A stretch of 21,888 nucleotides of DNA from Clostridia bacterium (GTDB lineage: Bacteria; Bacillota_A; Clostridia; Christensenellales; CAG-138), in contig JAFPXU010000019.1 in the NCBI GenBank assembly GCA_017394605.1, forward strand, positions 1-21,888. Direction: 5' to 3'. The notes under the pieces are model-generated. The model was not told where the DNA came from and ran no database searches. It worked only from the letters and a program-made list of their open reading frames with translations. Below are positions 7,512 to 15,144 of the stretch, piece by piece (within the stretch, counting starts at the first letter, position 1; each line of letters starts with the position of its first letter). Made by a program: the position numbers and the translations under genes.

Positions 7512-9902
7512 ATGTACATGGTAGTGAAAAGGGACGGGAAAGTCGTCGATTTTGATATTGACAAGATCCGGGTGGCTATTACCAAGGCCTTCGATGCTCT
7601 TGAGAAGCAGTATCACCCCACGGTGATCAACATGCTTGCTCTGCAGGTGACGGCAGACTTCGAGAGCAAGATCCATGACGAGCATATTACGGTCGAGGAT
7701 ATTCAGGACAGCGTCGAGAAAGTGCTTTCCGAAGCGGGATTCGCCGATGTGGCGAAGGCATATATCCTTTACCGCAAACAGCGTGAAAATGTCCGGAACG
7801 TGAACTCCACGCTGCTCAACTACAAGGAACTGGTGGACAATTACCTGCGCGTCAACGACTGGCGCGTCAAGGAGAACTCAACGGTCACCTATTCCGTCGG
7901 CGGACTGATCCTCTCCAATTCCGGCGCTATCACCGCAAACTACTGGCTGAGCGAAGTCTATGACGCGGAGATCGCAAACGCTCATCGGAGCGCCGCGATC
8001 CATCTTCACGATCTCTCCATGCTGACAGGTTACTGCGCAGGATGGAGCCTGAAACAGCTGATTCGCGAAGGACTCGGCGGCATTCCGGGCAAGATCACAT
8101 CCTCTCCCGCAAGCCACCTTTCCACCCTGTGCAACCAGATGGTGAACTTCCTCGGCATCATGCAGAACGAGTGGGCCGGTGCTCAGGCGTTCTCCTCTTT
8201 TGATACTTACCTCGCTCCGTTCGTCAAGGTCGACCATCTTTCCTACAAAGAGGTCAAGCAGTGCATCCAGTCCTTTATCTACGGTGTTAATACCCCTTCC
8301 AGATGGGGAACACAGGCACCGTTCTCCAACATCACGCTGGACTGGGTCGTTCCTGCAGACCTGAAAGATGTTCCCGCGATCGTCGGCGGAGAGGATATGG
8401 ATTTCACGTACGGCGACTGCAAGGCGGAGATGGACATGGTCAACAAGGCGTTCATCGAGCTGATGATCGAGGGAGACGCCAACGGCCGTGGATTCCAGTA
8501 CCCGATTCCCACCTACTCGATCACGAAAGACTTCGACTGGTCGGATACGGAAAACAACCGTTTGCTCTTTGAGATGACGGCAAAGTACGGTACGCCTTAT
8601 TTCTCCAACTACATCAATTCGGATATGGAACCGAGCGATGTCCGCTCCATGTGCTGCAGGCTCCGTCTTGATCTCCGTGAGCTCCGCAAGAAATCCGGCG
8701 GATTCTTCGGATCCGGCGAGTCGACAGGCAGTGTCGGCGTTGTTACCATCAACCTTCCGCGTATCGCATATCTTGCCGCGGATGAGAAAGATTTCTATTC
8801 GCGTCTGGATAAGTTGATGGATATTGCGGCGCGCAGTCTGAAGATCAAGCGTGACGTTATCACGAAGCTGCTTGAGAACGGTCTTTATCCGTACACGAAG
8901 CGGTATCTCGGTACATTCGCGAATCACTTCTCCACAATCGGCCTGATCGGCATGAATGAAGTCGGACTGAACGCAAAATGGCTCCGCGCGGATCTGACAC
9001 ATAAAGAGACGCAGAAGTTTGCACAGGATGTGCTGAACCATATGCGTGAGCGGCTGAGCGATTATCAGGAGAAATACGGGGATCTCTACAATCTGGAGGC
9101 GACACCCGCCGAATCCACTACCTACCGCTTCGCCAAGCATGACAAGGAGCAGTATCCGGACATCATTACCGCTAACATGAACGGTACTCCTTACTATACG
9201 AACTCGTCCCATCTGCCTGTCGGCTATACGGATGATATCTTCTCCGCGCTCGATGTGCAGGACGACCTTCAGACGCTTTACACCTCCGGAACCGTATTCC
9301 ACGCGTTCCTCGGTGAGAAGCTGCCCGACTGGAAATCCGCCGCGTCGCTGGTGAGGAAGATCGCGGAGAACTATAAGCTCCCGTACTATACCATGTCCCC
9401 GACCTATTCCGTCTGCGCCGACCACGGTTATCTTACAGGCGAGCAGTATGTATGCCCGATCTGCGGGCAGAAGACGGAAGTCTACAGCCGCATCACGGGT
9501 TACTACCGCCCCGTCCAGAACTGGAACGACGGAAAAGCGCAGGAGTTCAGAGACCGTCTTGTTTATGATGTTGTGCATTCCAACTTCCAGAAACGTGAGG
9601 TCAAACTTGAGAAGAGCGAAGCGGCGGAGCCGGTCAAAACAGCAGCTACGGTAGCCGGAGCTACGACGGATGTTCCCGTTATGTACGTCAAGGATCACTG
9701 CCCGAAATGTAAGGGCGCCGAGCAGAGATTCCGCATTGCGAAGGTCCCGTACAAGATGGTCAACTGTTCGGAGCATCTTGATATCGCCAGAGAACTCGGC
9801 ATCACGCAGACACCGACCATTATCGATCCGGACGGAACAAGATACGTCGGCGAGAGCGCGGCGATCGACTGGATCAAGGCGCACAGGGCGGCGGTCTGCT
9901 GA
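7512..9902 (+). CDS. nrdD: Anaerobic (class III) ribonucleoside-triphosphate reductase with C-terminal glutaredoxin-like domain
   Basis: A 796-residue glycyl-radical enzyme reducing ribonucleotides to deoxyribonucleotides without oxygen. Order of parts: ATP-cone regulatory domain (about 3-92), catalytic barrel with Cys175 (LTGYCAGWSL) and MCCRLRLD (Cys381/382), a metal site CADH...CPIC (Cys635, His638, Cys648, Cys651), and the glycyl-radical loop RITGYYRP with Gly663. After a Lys/Glu/Ala linker (about 690-719) comes an extra ~77-residue thioredoxin-fold domain: CPKC (730-733), the cis-proline turn TQTPTI and a terminal Cys796. This extra domain is absent from E. coli NrdD and resembles NrdH/glutaredoxin. 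Start: the ATG at 7512 has GAGGGG 7 nt upstream; a GTG five codons earlier lies inside that binding site. It follows nrdG and precedes a thioredoxin-reductase-like gene. Confidence 0.96.
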   Translation: MYMVVKRDGKVVDFDIDKIRVAITKAFDALEKQYHPTVINMLALQVTADFESKIHDEHITVEDIQDSVEKVLSEAGFADVAKAYILYRKQRENVRNVNSTLLNYKELVDNYLRVNDWRVKENSTVTYSVGGLILSNSGAITANYWLSEVYDAEIANAHRSAAIHLHDLSMLTGYCAGWSLKQLIREGLGGIPGKITSSPASHLSTLCNQMVNFLGIMQNEWAGAQAFSSFDTYLAPFVKVDHLSYKEVKQCIQSFIYGVNTPSRWGTQAPFSNITLDWVVPADLKDVPAIVGGEDMDFTYGDCKAEMDMVNKAFIELMIEGDANGRGFQYPIPTYSITKDFDWSDTENNRLLFEMTAKYGTPYFSNYINSDMEPSDVRSMCCRLRLDLRELRKKSGGFFGSGESTGSVGVVTINLPRIAYLAADEKDFYSRLDKLMDIAARSLKIKRDVITKLLENGLYPYTKRYLGTFANHFSTIGLIGMNEVGLNAKWLRADLTHKETQKFAQDVLNHMRERLSDYQEKYGDLYNLEATPAESTTYRFAKHDKEQYPDIITANMNGTPYYTNSSHLPVGYTDDIFSALDVQDDLQTLYTSGTVFHAFLGEKLPDWKSAASLVRKIAENYKLPYYTMSPTYSVCADHGYLTGEQYVCPICGQKTEVYSRITGYYRPVQNWNDGKAQEFRDRLVYDVVHSNFQKREVKLEKSEAAEPVKTAATVAGATTDVPVMYVKDHCPKCKGAEQRFRIAKVPYKMVNCSEHLDIARELGITQTPTIIDPDGTRYVGESAAIDWIKAHRAAVC

Positions 9903-9927
9903 TCCGGTTTACCGGAATAGATCATCA

Positions 9928-9968
9928 AGAACCATGCACTTCGGCGCGTCCCGGTGCATGGTTCTGTT
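9928..9968 (+). terminator. Hairpin after nrdD (probable terminator or attenuator)
   Basis: A perfect 12-bp stem (AGAACCATGCAC, 9928-9939, with 9954-9965) encloses a 14-nt GC-rich loop and is followed only by TGTTAT. The stem is strong but the T-tract is weak, so partial read-through into the downstream flavoprotein gene is plausible; no clear promoter is visible between the two genes. Confidence 0.6.
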
Positions 9969-10024
9969 ATGAAAGGAAGCATGGGGCGCTAGCGGCCACG
10001 ATTGAAAGAAGGAGAGCGGAACGA

Positions 10025-10933
10025 ATGTATGACATCATCATTATCGGCGGAGGACCTGCGGGTCTGACAGCCGCGGTTTACGGACGGAGAAACGGGAAGA
10101 GTGTCCTGGTGATTGAAAAGAGCGTGTTTGGCGGACAGATCGTCAATACGCCGAAAGTCGAGAACATTCCTGGATTTGCAGAGATCAGCGGTGACGAATT
10201 TGCAGACAAGCTTCTCGATCAGGCAATCGGACAGGGCGCGGAGGTCGCAATCGAAAATGTGACGAGCGTGGACAAAAGCGATGGCACTTTCCTTGTCGGA
10301 ACGGAAGAGAGAAGCATCTATGAGGGCAGGACCCTCATACTGGCAACCGGCACGACGCACCGGGTGCTCGGGCTTCCCGGCGAGGAAGAGCTGATCGGGA
10401 ACGGGATCCATTTCTGTGCTGTATGCGATGGTGACCTCTACAGGGACAAGGACGTGGTTATCATCGGCGGGGGCAACTCCGCCTTTGTCGAAGCAAACAC
10501 GCTCGTTCAGACAGCGGGAAAGCTGACTATGCTGCAGGATCTGCCGAAATTCACGGCGGACGCGAAATCTCAGGAGACGCTGTTTTCACATCATAACGTG
10601 GAAACACATCTTTCCACGACCGTTATGGGGTACATAATGGAGAACGGAAAGCTCGCGGGGGTTTCATATCTCGAGGGCGGGGAAGAGAAGACGGTCAGAT
10701 GTGACGGCGTCTTCCTTGCGGTCGGACTTATTCCGAACAACGCCCCGTTTGCGCACCTTGCACTCCTGAACCGCTGGGGATATTTTGAGGCGGACGAAAC
10801 GGGCACGACGAGGACGGAGGGCGTTTTCGTTGCCGGAGACTGCCGGTCCAAGACGCTGAGACAGGTGGCGACCGCGTGTTCGGACGGCGCAAATGCGGCG
10901 ATCAATGCCTGCAATTATCTTTCGGCGAAGTAA
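10025..10933 (+). CDS. trxB: Thioredoxin-reductase-like flavoprotein lacking the NADPH-phosphate motif
   Basis: A 302-residue two-domain flavoprotein of the low-molecular-weight thioredoxin reductase type. FAD-binding GGGPAG is at 8-13, the redox-active CAVC at 131-134, a second nucleotide-fold GGGNSA at 148-153, and the FAD-contact VFVAGDCR at 267-274. In E. coli TrxB the second fold continues into HRRxxxR, which grips the NADPH 2'-phosphate. Here the same place reads LQDLPKF, with no arginine. It may therefore use NADH or a ferredoxin, as pyridine-nucleotide-independent clostridial thioredoxin reductases do, but this is inference. AAGGAG lies about 10 nt before the ATG. Its position behind an NrdD that carries its own glutaredoxin-like domain suggests it reduces that domain. 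The gene symbol denotes the family only. Confidence 0.85.
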   Translation: MYDIIIIGGGPAGLTAAVYGRRNGKSVLVIEKSVFGGQIVNTPKVENIPGFAEISGDEFADKLLDQAIGQGAEVAIENVTSVDKSDGTFLVGTEERSIYEGRTLILATGTTHRVLGLPGEEELIGNGIHFCAVCDGDLYRDKDVVIIGGGNSAFVEANTLVQTAGKLTMLQDLPKFTADAKSQETLFSHHNVETHLSTTVMGYIMENGKLAGVSYLEGGEEKTVRCDGVFLAVGLIPNNAPFAHLALLNRWGYFEADETGTTRTEGVFVAGDCRSKTLRQVATACSDGANAAINACNYLSAK

Positions 10934-10997
10934 CGCGCAGCCTGACGGCGGGATCCCGGACGAAAGCCGGCCGATCATATAACTAAGAAGCTTTTCC

Positions 10998-11029
10998 CGG
11001 CCGGGGTTTTTGCTCCGGCCGCTTTTTTT
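10998..11029 (+). terminator. Rho-independent terminator after the flavoprotein gene
   Basis: CGGCCGG (10998-11004) pairs with CCGGCCG (11015-11021), extendable by a G-U and a G-C pair, with a T-rich loop, followed by CTTTTTTT. It closes the nrdD/trxB-like transcript. Confidence 0.9.
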
Positions 11030-11085
11030 ACAGGACTCCATGATGTTTTCGCTTTGTCTGTGCTACAGTTATTACATAAAGCAAG

Positions 11086-11098
11086 GTCAGTCACTGAC
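11086..11098. promoter_or_regulatory. 13-nt palindrome in the pepC leader
   Basis: GTCAGTCACTGAC is a perfect inverted repeat around one central base. It sits directly before the pepC ribosome binding site (GGGAAGGA) and could be an operator or a small leader element. A possible extended -10 (TGCTACAGT, 11061-11069) lies just upstream, without a clear -35. Confidence 0.35.
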
Positions 11099-11113
11099 GG
11101 GAAGGACTCTGAA

Positions 11114-12448
11114 ATGAACGTTATCACTCAGAAAAAATTGGACAGTATGGAAACTTTGTTCGACGCGTCTCCGTCCGGCAGGGTTGCGATGCATGCTGTT
11201 GTCGGTCACGGTATCAATGCCGCTTCAAAGGACTGCGCTGTCGAGCGAAATGTACGCCATGATTTTTCTCTCAGCCTTGACCAGGGAGAGATCACGAACC
11301 AGAAAAGAAGCGGACGATGCTGGATGTTCGCGGCCTTGAACACGATGCGGATCCGCGTCATGAAGACGCTGAATCTTGAAAACTTTGAACTGTCCCAGGC
11401 TTATCCGCTCTTTTACGACAAACTGGAAAAGGCAAACTATTTTCTGGAGAGCATTCTGAAGACACTGGATGAACCGACCGACGGAAGGCTGATCGCGCAT
11501 CTCCTCAGCGCGCCGCTCAACGATGGCGGACAGTGGGACATGCTCTGCAATCTGGTGGAAAAATACGGACTTGTTCCGAAGGATGTTTTCCCGGAAAGCG
11601 CCGCCTCCTCCGCAACGGGAGAGATGGACGCATATATGACGGAGAAACTGCGGGAGGACGCGTGTGTTCTCCGAACGGCGCATCAGCGCGGGATCTCTCT
11701 TAAGGAGCTTCTCGAGATGAAGGATGCTATGCTGGACTCGATCTACTACATGCTCTGCGTATGCCTGGGAAAACCGCCGAAGACGTTCACGTTCGAGTAC
11801 AGGGATAAGGATAATGAATTCCACAGGGACGAGAACCTGACTCCAAAAGCGTTTTACGAGAAATACATCGGGATGGAGCTTTCGGAGTATATCAGTCTGA
11901 TTAACGCGCCTACGGCGGACAAACCCTACTACCGCAGCCTGACGGTCCAGTTTCTTGGCAACGTCGCGGAAGGAAGACCCGTCAAATATGTCAATCTTCC
12001 GTCCGAGGAGCTGAAGAAGGCGGCAATCGCACAGCTCTCCGCAGGAGAGCCCGTTTGGTTCGGGTGCGACGTGGGGAAGCGGTCCGACAGGGATTCCGGA
12101 ATCATGGATCCGGCAATTTTTGATCTTTCCGGGGTACTCGGAACGGAATTCAGAATGACCAAGGCACAGCGGCTGGACTACGGACAGAGCGTTATGACGC
12201 ACGCGATGGTCTTTCAGGGCGTGAATCTGGATGAGAAGGGAAAGCCGAACCGCTGGAGAGTGGAGAACAGCTGGGGGGAGGAACCCGGAAAAAAAGGATA
12301 CTATGTTATGAGCGATGCGTGGTTTGACGAATACAATTACCAGATCGTAGTCAACCGGAAATACCTATCAAAGGAGATTCTGGAGGCATATGACGCCGAT
12401 CCGATCGAACTGAAGCCGTGGGATCCGTGCGGATCTCTGGCAAGATAA
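11114..12448 (+). CDS. pepC: Aminopeptidase C / bleomycin hydrolase family cysteine peptidase
   Basis: A 444-residue cytoplasmic peptidase of family C1B that removes N-terminal amino acids from peptides; relatives assemble into hexameric barrels. The papain-like catalytic set is visible: Cys69 in SGRCWMFAALNT with the oxyanion Gln63, His363 in MTHAMVFQGV, and Asn385 in WRVENSWG. Length and the C-terminal PWDPCGSLAR, close to the family's Gly-Ser-Leu-Ala ending, agree with a complete protein. Start: the ATG at 11114 has GGAAGGA 7 nt upstream; an in-frame TTG twenty codons earlier has no ribosome binding site and would translate the palindrome. It is a single-gene unit between two terminators and is unrelated in function to the neighbouring redox genes. 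Confidence 0.95.
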   Translation: MNVITQKKLDSMETLFDASPSGRVAMHAVVGHGINAASKDCAVERNVRHDFSLSLDQGEITNQKRSGRCWMFAALNTMRIRVMKTLNLENFELSQAYPLFYDKLEKANYFLESILKTLDEPTDGRLIAHLLSAPLNDGGQWDMLCNLVEKYGLVPKDVFPESAASSATGEMDAYMTEKLREDACVLRTAHQRGISLKELLEMKDAMLDSIYYMLCVCLGKPPKTFTFEYRDKDNEFHRDENLTPKAFYEKYIGMELSEYISLINAPTADKPYYRSLTVQFLGNVAEGRPVKYVNLPSEELKKAAIAQLSAGEPVWFGCDVGKRSDRDSGIMDPAIFDLSGVLGTEFRMTKAQRLDYGQSVMTHAMVFQGVNLDEKGKPNRWRVENSWGEEPGKKGYYVMSDAWFDEYNYQIVVNRKYLSKEILEAYDADPIELKPWDPCGSLAR

Positions 12449-12500
12449 TGAAGCGGCTTGCAGTCCGAAAGAATGACCGGAGCGGGAGCTAAACATTAGA

Positions 12501-12549
12501 ACAGTCCGAACCTCGAATATCAGATTCAACGGGATTCGGACTGTTTATT
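12501..12549. terminator. Bidirectional terminator between pepC and the LysR gene
   Basis: A perfect 10-bp stem (ACAGTCCGAA with TTCGGACTGT) encloses 24 nt that contain a second small stem (GAAT/ATTC). TTTATTT follows on the plus strand and TCTAATGTTT on the minus strand, so it can serve the converging pepC and LysR genes. Confidence 0.75.
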
Positions 12550-12594
12550 TATGCATGGACCCGAGGATGGGCACGAAAGACTCTGCTGAACGGA

Positions 12595-13488
12595 CTATTC
12601 TCCAAAAGATTTCAGAAAACAGGAGACCGCTTCGCTGACACGGGTCTTTTTCCAGATCATGAAGATCTCTTCGTATTCATTTTCACCTTCAAGCGGAACA
12701 AAAATCAGATTTTCCGCATTGTTCAGTTTCTCAATCGTATAGGACGGGAGGATCGTGATACCCTCTTCCGCGGCGACCATGATGAGCAGGCTTTCACAGT
12801 CGCTGCTCTGAAGCGCAATGCGGGGCTGATAGCCGGCTTCTTCATAAAGCGCCATGAAACGGGCGTCGCCGAAGGAGTCCTTGTTTCCCGCAGGCGTCAT
12901 ATAGAGAATCGTTTCATCCTTCAGGTCTTCTCTCCGCAGTGATTTGCGCATGGCGAACGGATGGCTTCCGTAAAGGGCGACTGTCAGCGGGGACCGCAGA
13001 TCGAGGCGGTATCCGGTATCCTCGTGCTGTCGGAGGTTGGTGCTGTCCCAGGCAAAGATGACATCCAGCTTGTCCTGCTCAAGAAGTTCGGCGAGCCGGT
13101 CGGTGTTATCCCGCACACATGTAAAGAGAATATTGGGATACGCGAGATGAAAAACGCGGAGCCTTGCGGAAAGATCGCTTCGCTCGTAACCTTTCTCATA
13201 TCCGATCCGGATCAGGCCTGAGAGCCCCGCGGAAGCTTCCTGCGTGCGGATGACAGCCTCGTCCATTCTGCCGAGGACTGCCCTCGCTTCGTGATAAAAC
13301 ACCTTTCCGGCATCGGTCAGTTCAATCGGCCGTTTTTCACGGCTGATCAGCTTTACGCCCAGGCTGTTCTCCAGAAGACGAATCTGCTGGGTTATGGCGG
13401 TCTGGCTCAGAAAATGCTGTTCCGCCGCTTTTGTGAAACTTCTGCAGGATGCGACGGAAACAAAGTACTGAAGCTGGTTCAGCGTCAT
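12595..13488 (-). CDS. LysR-family transcriptional regulator
   Basis: A 297-residue LysR-type regulator, the usual family length. The N-terminal winged helix-turn-helix is clear (MTLNQLQYFVSVA, then SFTKAAEQHFLSQTAITQQI around 17-36, and the linker LTDAGKVFYHEA around 57-68). Residues from about 90 on form the periplasmic-binding-protein-like effector domain, beginning IRIGYEKGY. The inducer cannot be told. AGGAGA precedes the ATG. It is divergent from the YitT-family gene and their promoters overlap, so that gene is the first candidate target; a 19-nt inverted repeat of LysR type overlaps its own promoter, which suggests autorepression. Confidence 0.95.
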   Translation of the reverse strand: MTLNQLQYFVSVASCRSFTKAAEQHFLSQTAITQQIRLLENSLGVKLISREKRPIELTDAGKVFYHEARAVLGRMDEAVIRTQEASAGLSGLIRIGYEKGYERSDLSARLRVFHLAYPNILFTCVRDNTDRLAELLEQDKLDVIFAWDSTNLRQHEDTGYRLDLRSPLTVALYGSHPFAMRKSLRREDLKDETILYMTPAGNKDSFGDARFMALYEEAGYQPRIALQSSDCESLLIMVAAEEGITILPSYTIEKLNNAENLIFVPLEGENEYEEIFMIWKKTRVSEAVSCFLKSFGE

Positions 13489-13502
13489 GGGAGCTCTCCT
13501 AA

Positions 13503-13521
13503 ATATAAGAATATCTTATAT
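13503..13521. promoter_or_regulatory. LysR-type operator candidate (19-nt inverted repeat)
   Basis: ATATAAGAATATCTTATAT is a perfect inverted repeat around three central bases, containing the ATAAG/CTTAT halves and T-N11-A form typical of LysR sites. It overlaps the -10 of the LysR gene's own promoter and lies about 50-60 bp upstream of the YitT-gene transcription start, close to where LysR activators bind. Confidence 0.6.
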
Positions 13522-13547
13522 TATCATTGGAAAAGCGCACTTGTCAA
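13518..13547 (-). promoter_or_regulatory. Promoter of the LysR gene
   Basis: Minus-strand TTGACA (13542-13547) and TAATAT (13518-13523) with an 18-bp spacer. The -35 lies on the same bases as the -35 of the divergent promoter. Confidence 0.55.
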
Positions 13548-13569
13548 AGCGGTATTCAGGGAATATAAT
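13541..13569 (+). promoter_or_regulatory. Promoter of the YitT-family gene
   Basis: TTGTCA (13541-13546) and a perfect TATAAT (13564-13569) with a 17-bp spacer. The leader would be about 26 nt. Confidence 0.75.
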
Positions 13570-13601
13570 TCGTTTAAATTATTTTTAGGGAGATCGTTGC
13601 C

Positions 13602-14219
13602 GTGAAAACCGTACTGATACACATCCGCCGGAACACTATGCATTGCCTGGAGCTTGTAACCGGCACGTTTCTGACGGCGGCGGCTTTCGGGCTGATCATC
13701 ATTCCGCAGGGTTTTTCTTCGGGAGGGGTGACGGGACTTGCGCGGCTGACGGCAGCATCCCTGTGCCTCCCGCTTCCTGTCATCGTTATGGTATATAATT
13801 TGACGCTGCTGGCGCTCGGTTATTTCCTGTGCGGAAAGCGCTTCGCGTTGAAAACCGTTTTTTCCAGCCTAGTGTTTCCGGTTCTTCTTGACTTCTTCTC
13901 GGATGTCGCATGGGCAGCCCCTTCCGGCATCGCCGGCGCGCTGACTGCCGGGCTTCTGCTTGGAAGCGGAGTCGGCCTTACGATCAGAAGCGGGGCGTCT
14001 CTTGGCGGGTTCGACGTTGTCGCGATCGTTTTGGACCGGCGTTTCGGGATTCCCATGGGTGTTGTTCTGTGCGCCATCGACTGCACGGTTATTGCCCTGC
14101 AGTCGATTGGAAACCCGATTCCGGAAACGGTTTACGGGATTCTTGCCATCGCAGTGAGCGCAGTTCTCACGAAGCCGGTATCCATGACGGGAGTGAAAAA
14201 ACAGCTTGCCCTTTCATGA
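13602..14219 (+). CDS. YitT-family (DUF161) membrane protein, short form
   Basis: A 205-residue hydrophobic protein of the YitT type, whose transport or other role is not established. Family features seen: an early segment ending in IIIPQGFSSGGVTGLARL (about 27-44), the later repeat TIRSGASLGGFDVVAIVL (about 126-143), and about five or six membrane segments. The usual ~280-residue family members end with a cytoplasmic DUF2179 domain; this protein stops right after the membrane part, so that domain is absent. The frame is open and ends cleanly, so it looks like a natural short form rather than a truncation. It starts with GTG, with AGGGAG 9 nt upstream and no better ATG. Its control region is shared with the divergent LysR gene. 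Confidence 0.85.
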   Translation: MKTVLIHIRRNTMHCLELVTGTFLTAAAFGLIIIPQGFSSGGVTGLARLTAASLCLPLPVIVMVYNLTLLALGYFLCGKRFALKTVFSSLVFPVLLDFFSDVAWAAPSGIAGALTAGLLLGSGVGLTIRSGASLGGFDVVAIVLDRRFGIPMGVVLCAIDCTVIALQSIGNPIPETVYGILAIAVSAVLTKPVSMTGVKKQLALS

Positions 14220-14258
14220 TGCAGGGCGAGGCTTCAAAGTAGCAACCATACGGACGCT

Positions 14259-14984
14259 TTATTTTCTGCAGCAGCACCGGATCGCTTCGGCGGTGAAGGA
14301 GGCCGTTCCTTCTCCGCCGGCGGCATCGATGTTCTTTGTGAAATCTCCTCCGCTTTTATATGCGCCGGCCAGGCTCAGGAGAATCTCATCCGTACAGTTA
14401 TACATATGATCCGAAATATACTTTTGGAGTTTCTTAACCTGTGCCTGCGGCCCGGGTCCGTCGGGAGGCAGGTTTTTCATCTGCCCGAATTCGGCGAACA
14501 GACGCATTAGCCCGTCCGCGAACACACTGTAATCGCGCCGTGTCCAGTTTTTGGTTTTGTCTTCATATTCCCGGAAGGCTTCCGTGTTTCCCCATTCTGC
14601 TTTAGCCTGCTTTTCATATTCCTTTAATTTCTGTGAATCAAACGCGGTGAAACTCATGTGATCGATCCTCTTTTCTTTTATGTCGTTCGCATAATGGATT
14701 AATTGTTCCAGATGTTCCTTGCGCAGCTCCAAAAGCCTTATCTGCTGATCCAGGGCCTTTTCCCGGTTATAGTTCGGATCCGTCATGATCGCGCGAATGT
14801 CTTTTAAAGGAAACTGCAGTTCCCTGAATAGCATGATCTGCTGGAGCAATTCCATAGAAGCATCATCATACAGCCGGTACCCTGCCTCTGTGCGTTCCGC
14901 GGGCTGTAATAATCCGATCCTGTCGTAGTACTGAAGCGTGCGGATACTGATGCCGGTCAGTCTGCTGACCTCAATTACTGTCAT
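14259..14984 (-). CDS. MerR-family regulator with TipAS-like effector domain
   Basis: A 241-residue regulator. The N-terminal MerR helix-turn-helix is clear: VIEVSRLTGISIRTLQYYDR, then GLLQPAERTEAGYRLYDD (within residues 1-45), followed by a dimerisation coiled coil (about 80-105). The C-terminal ~120 residues resemble the TipAS antibiotic-binding domain (EYEKQAKAEWGNTEAFREYE, and a later Met/Asp-rich helical part). Such proteins bind drugs or small molecules and untwist promoters with over-long spacers. Start: an in-frame GTG at 14999 overlaps the GGAGG ribosome binding site (14999-15003) and cannot be used; the GTG at 14987 or ATG at 14984 fits, and the ATG matches the family N-terminus. 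It ends 39 nt from the converging YitT-family gene. Its only visible target is its own promoter. Confidence 0.92.
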   Translation of the reverse strand: MTVIEVSRLTGISIRTLQYYDRIGLLQPAERTEAGYRLYDDASMELLQQIMLFRELQFPLKDIRAIMTDPNYNREKALDQQIRLLELRKEHLEQLIHYANDIKEKRIDHMSFTAFDSQKLKEYEKQAKAEWGNTEAFREYEDKTKNWTRRDYSVFADGLMRLFAEFGQMKNLPPDGPGPQAQVKKLQKYISDHMYNCTDEILLSLAGAYKSGGDFTKNIDAAGGEGTASFTAEAIRCCCRK

Positions 14985-15013
14985 CACGGGACGAATCACC
15001 TCCGTACGGGCTA

Positions 15014-15044
15014 AATATAAACTATTACGTTACGTAAGTGTCAA
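15014..15044 (-). promoter_or_regulatory. MerR-type promoter with 19-bp spacer and central dyad
   Basis: Minus-strand TTGACA (15039-15044) and TATATT (15014-15019) are 19 bp apart, the over-long spacing that MerR activators correct. The spacer contains the perfect 13-nt inverted repeat TTACGTTACGTAA (15025-15037, plus-strand reading). Transcription would start near 15007, just ahead of the ribosome binding site of the MerR gene, so the regulator should control itself. Confidence 0.85.
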
Positions 15045-15144
15045 TAGGCTTTCTCTGCCGATTTTGAATAATACATCCGGACCGACCGAATAAGAACCCG
15101 GATAGCAAGCATATGTTCGCGGAATCAGAAAAGAGTGGATGATA

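Noticed and set aside
7878..9884. A 668-codon minus-strand open frame
   Set aside because: It is fully antisense to nrdD, whose catalytic motifs are all intact. Its product is Arg/Val/Asp-rich with no recognisable domain, typical of a codon-bias shadow.
11225..12202. A 325-codon minus-strand open frame
   Set aside because: Antisense to pepC, without ribosome binding site or family features.
14208..14227. GCCCT/AGGGC hairpin after the YitT-family gene as a terminator
   Set aside because: Only a 5-bp stem, overlapping the end of the coding region, with no T-tract.
14985..14999. GTG at 14999 as the MerR gene start
   Set aside because: The codon overlaps the GGAGG ribosome binding site itself, so it cannot be served by it.
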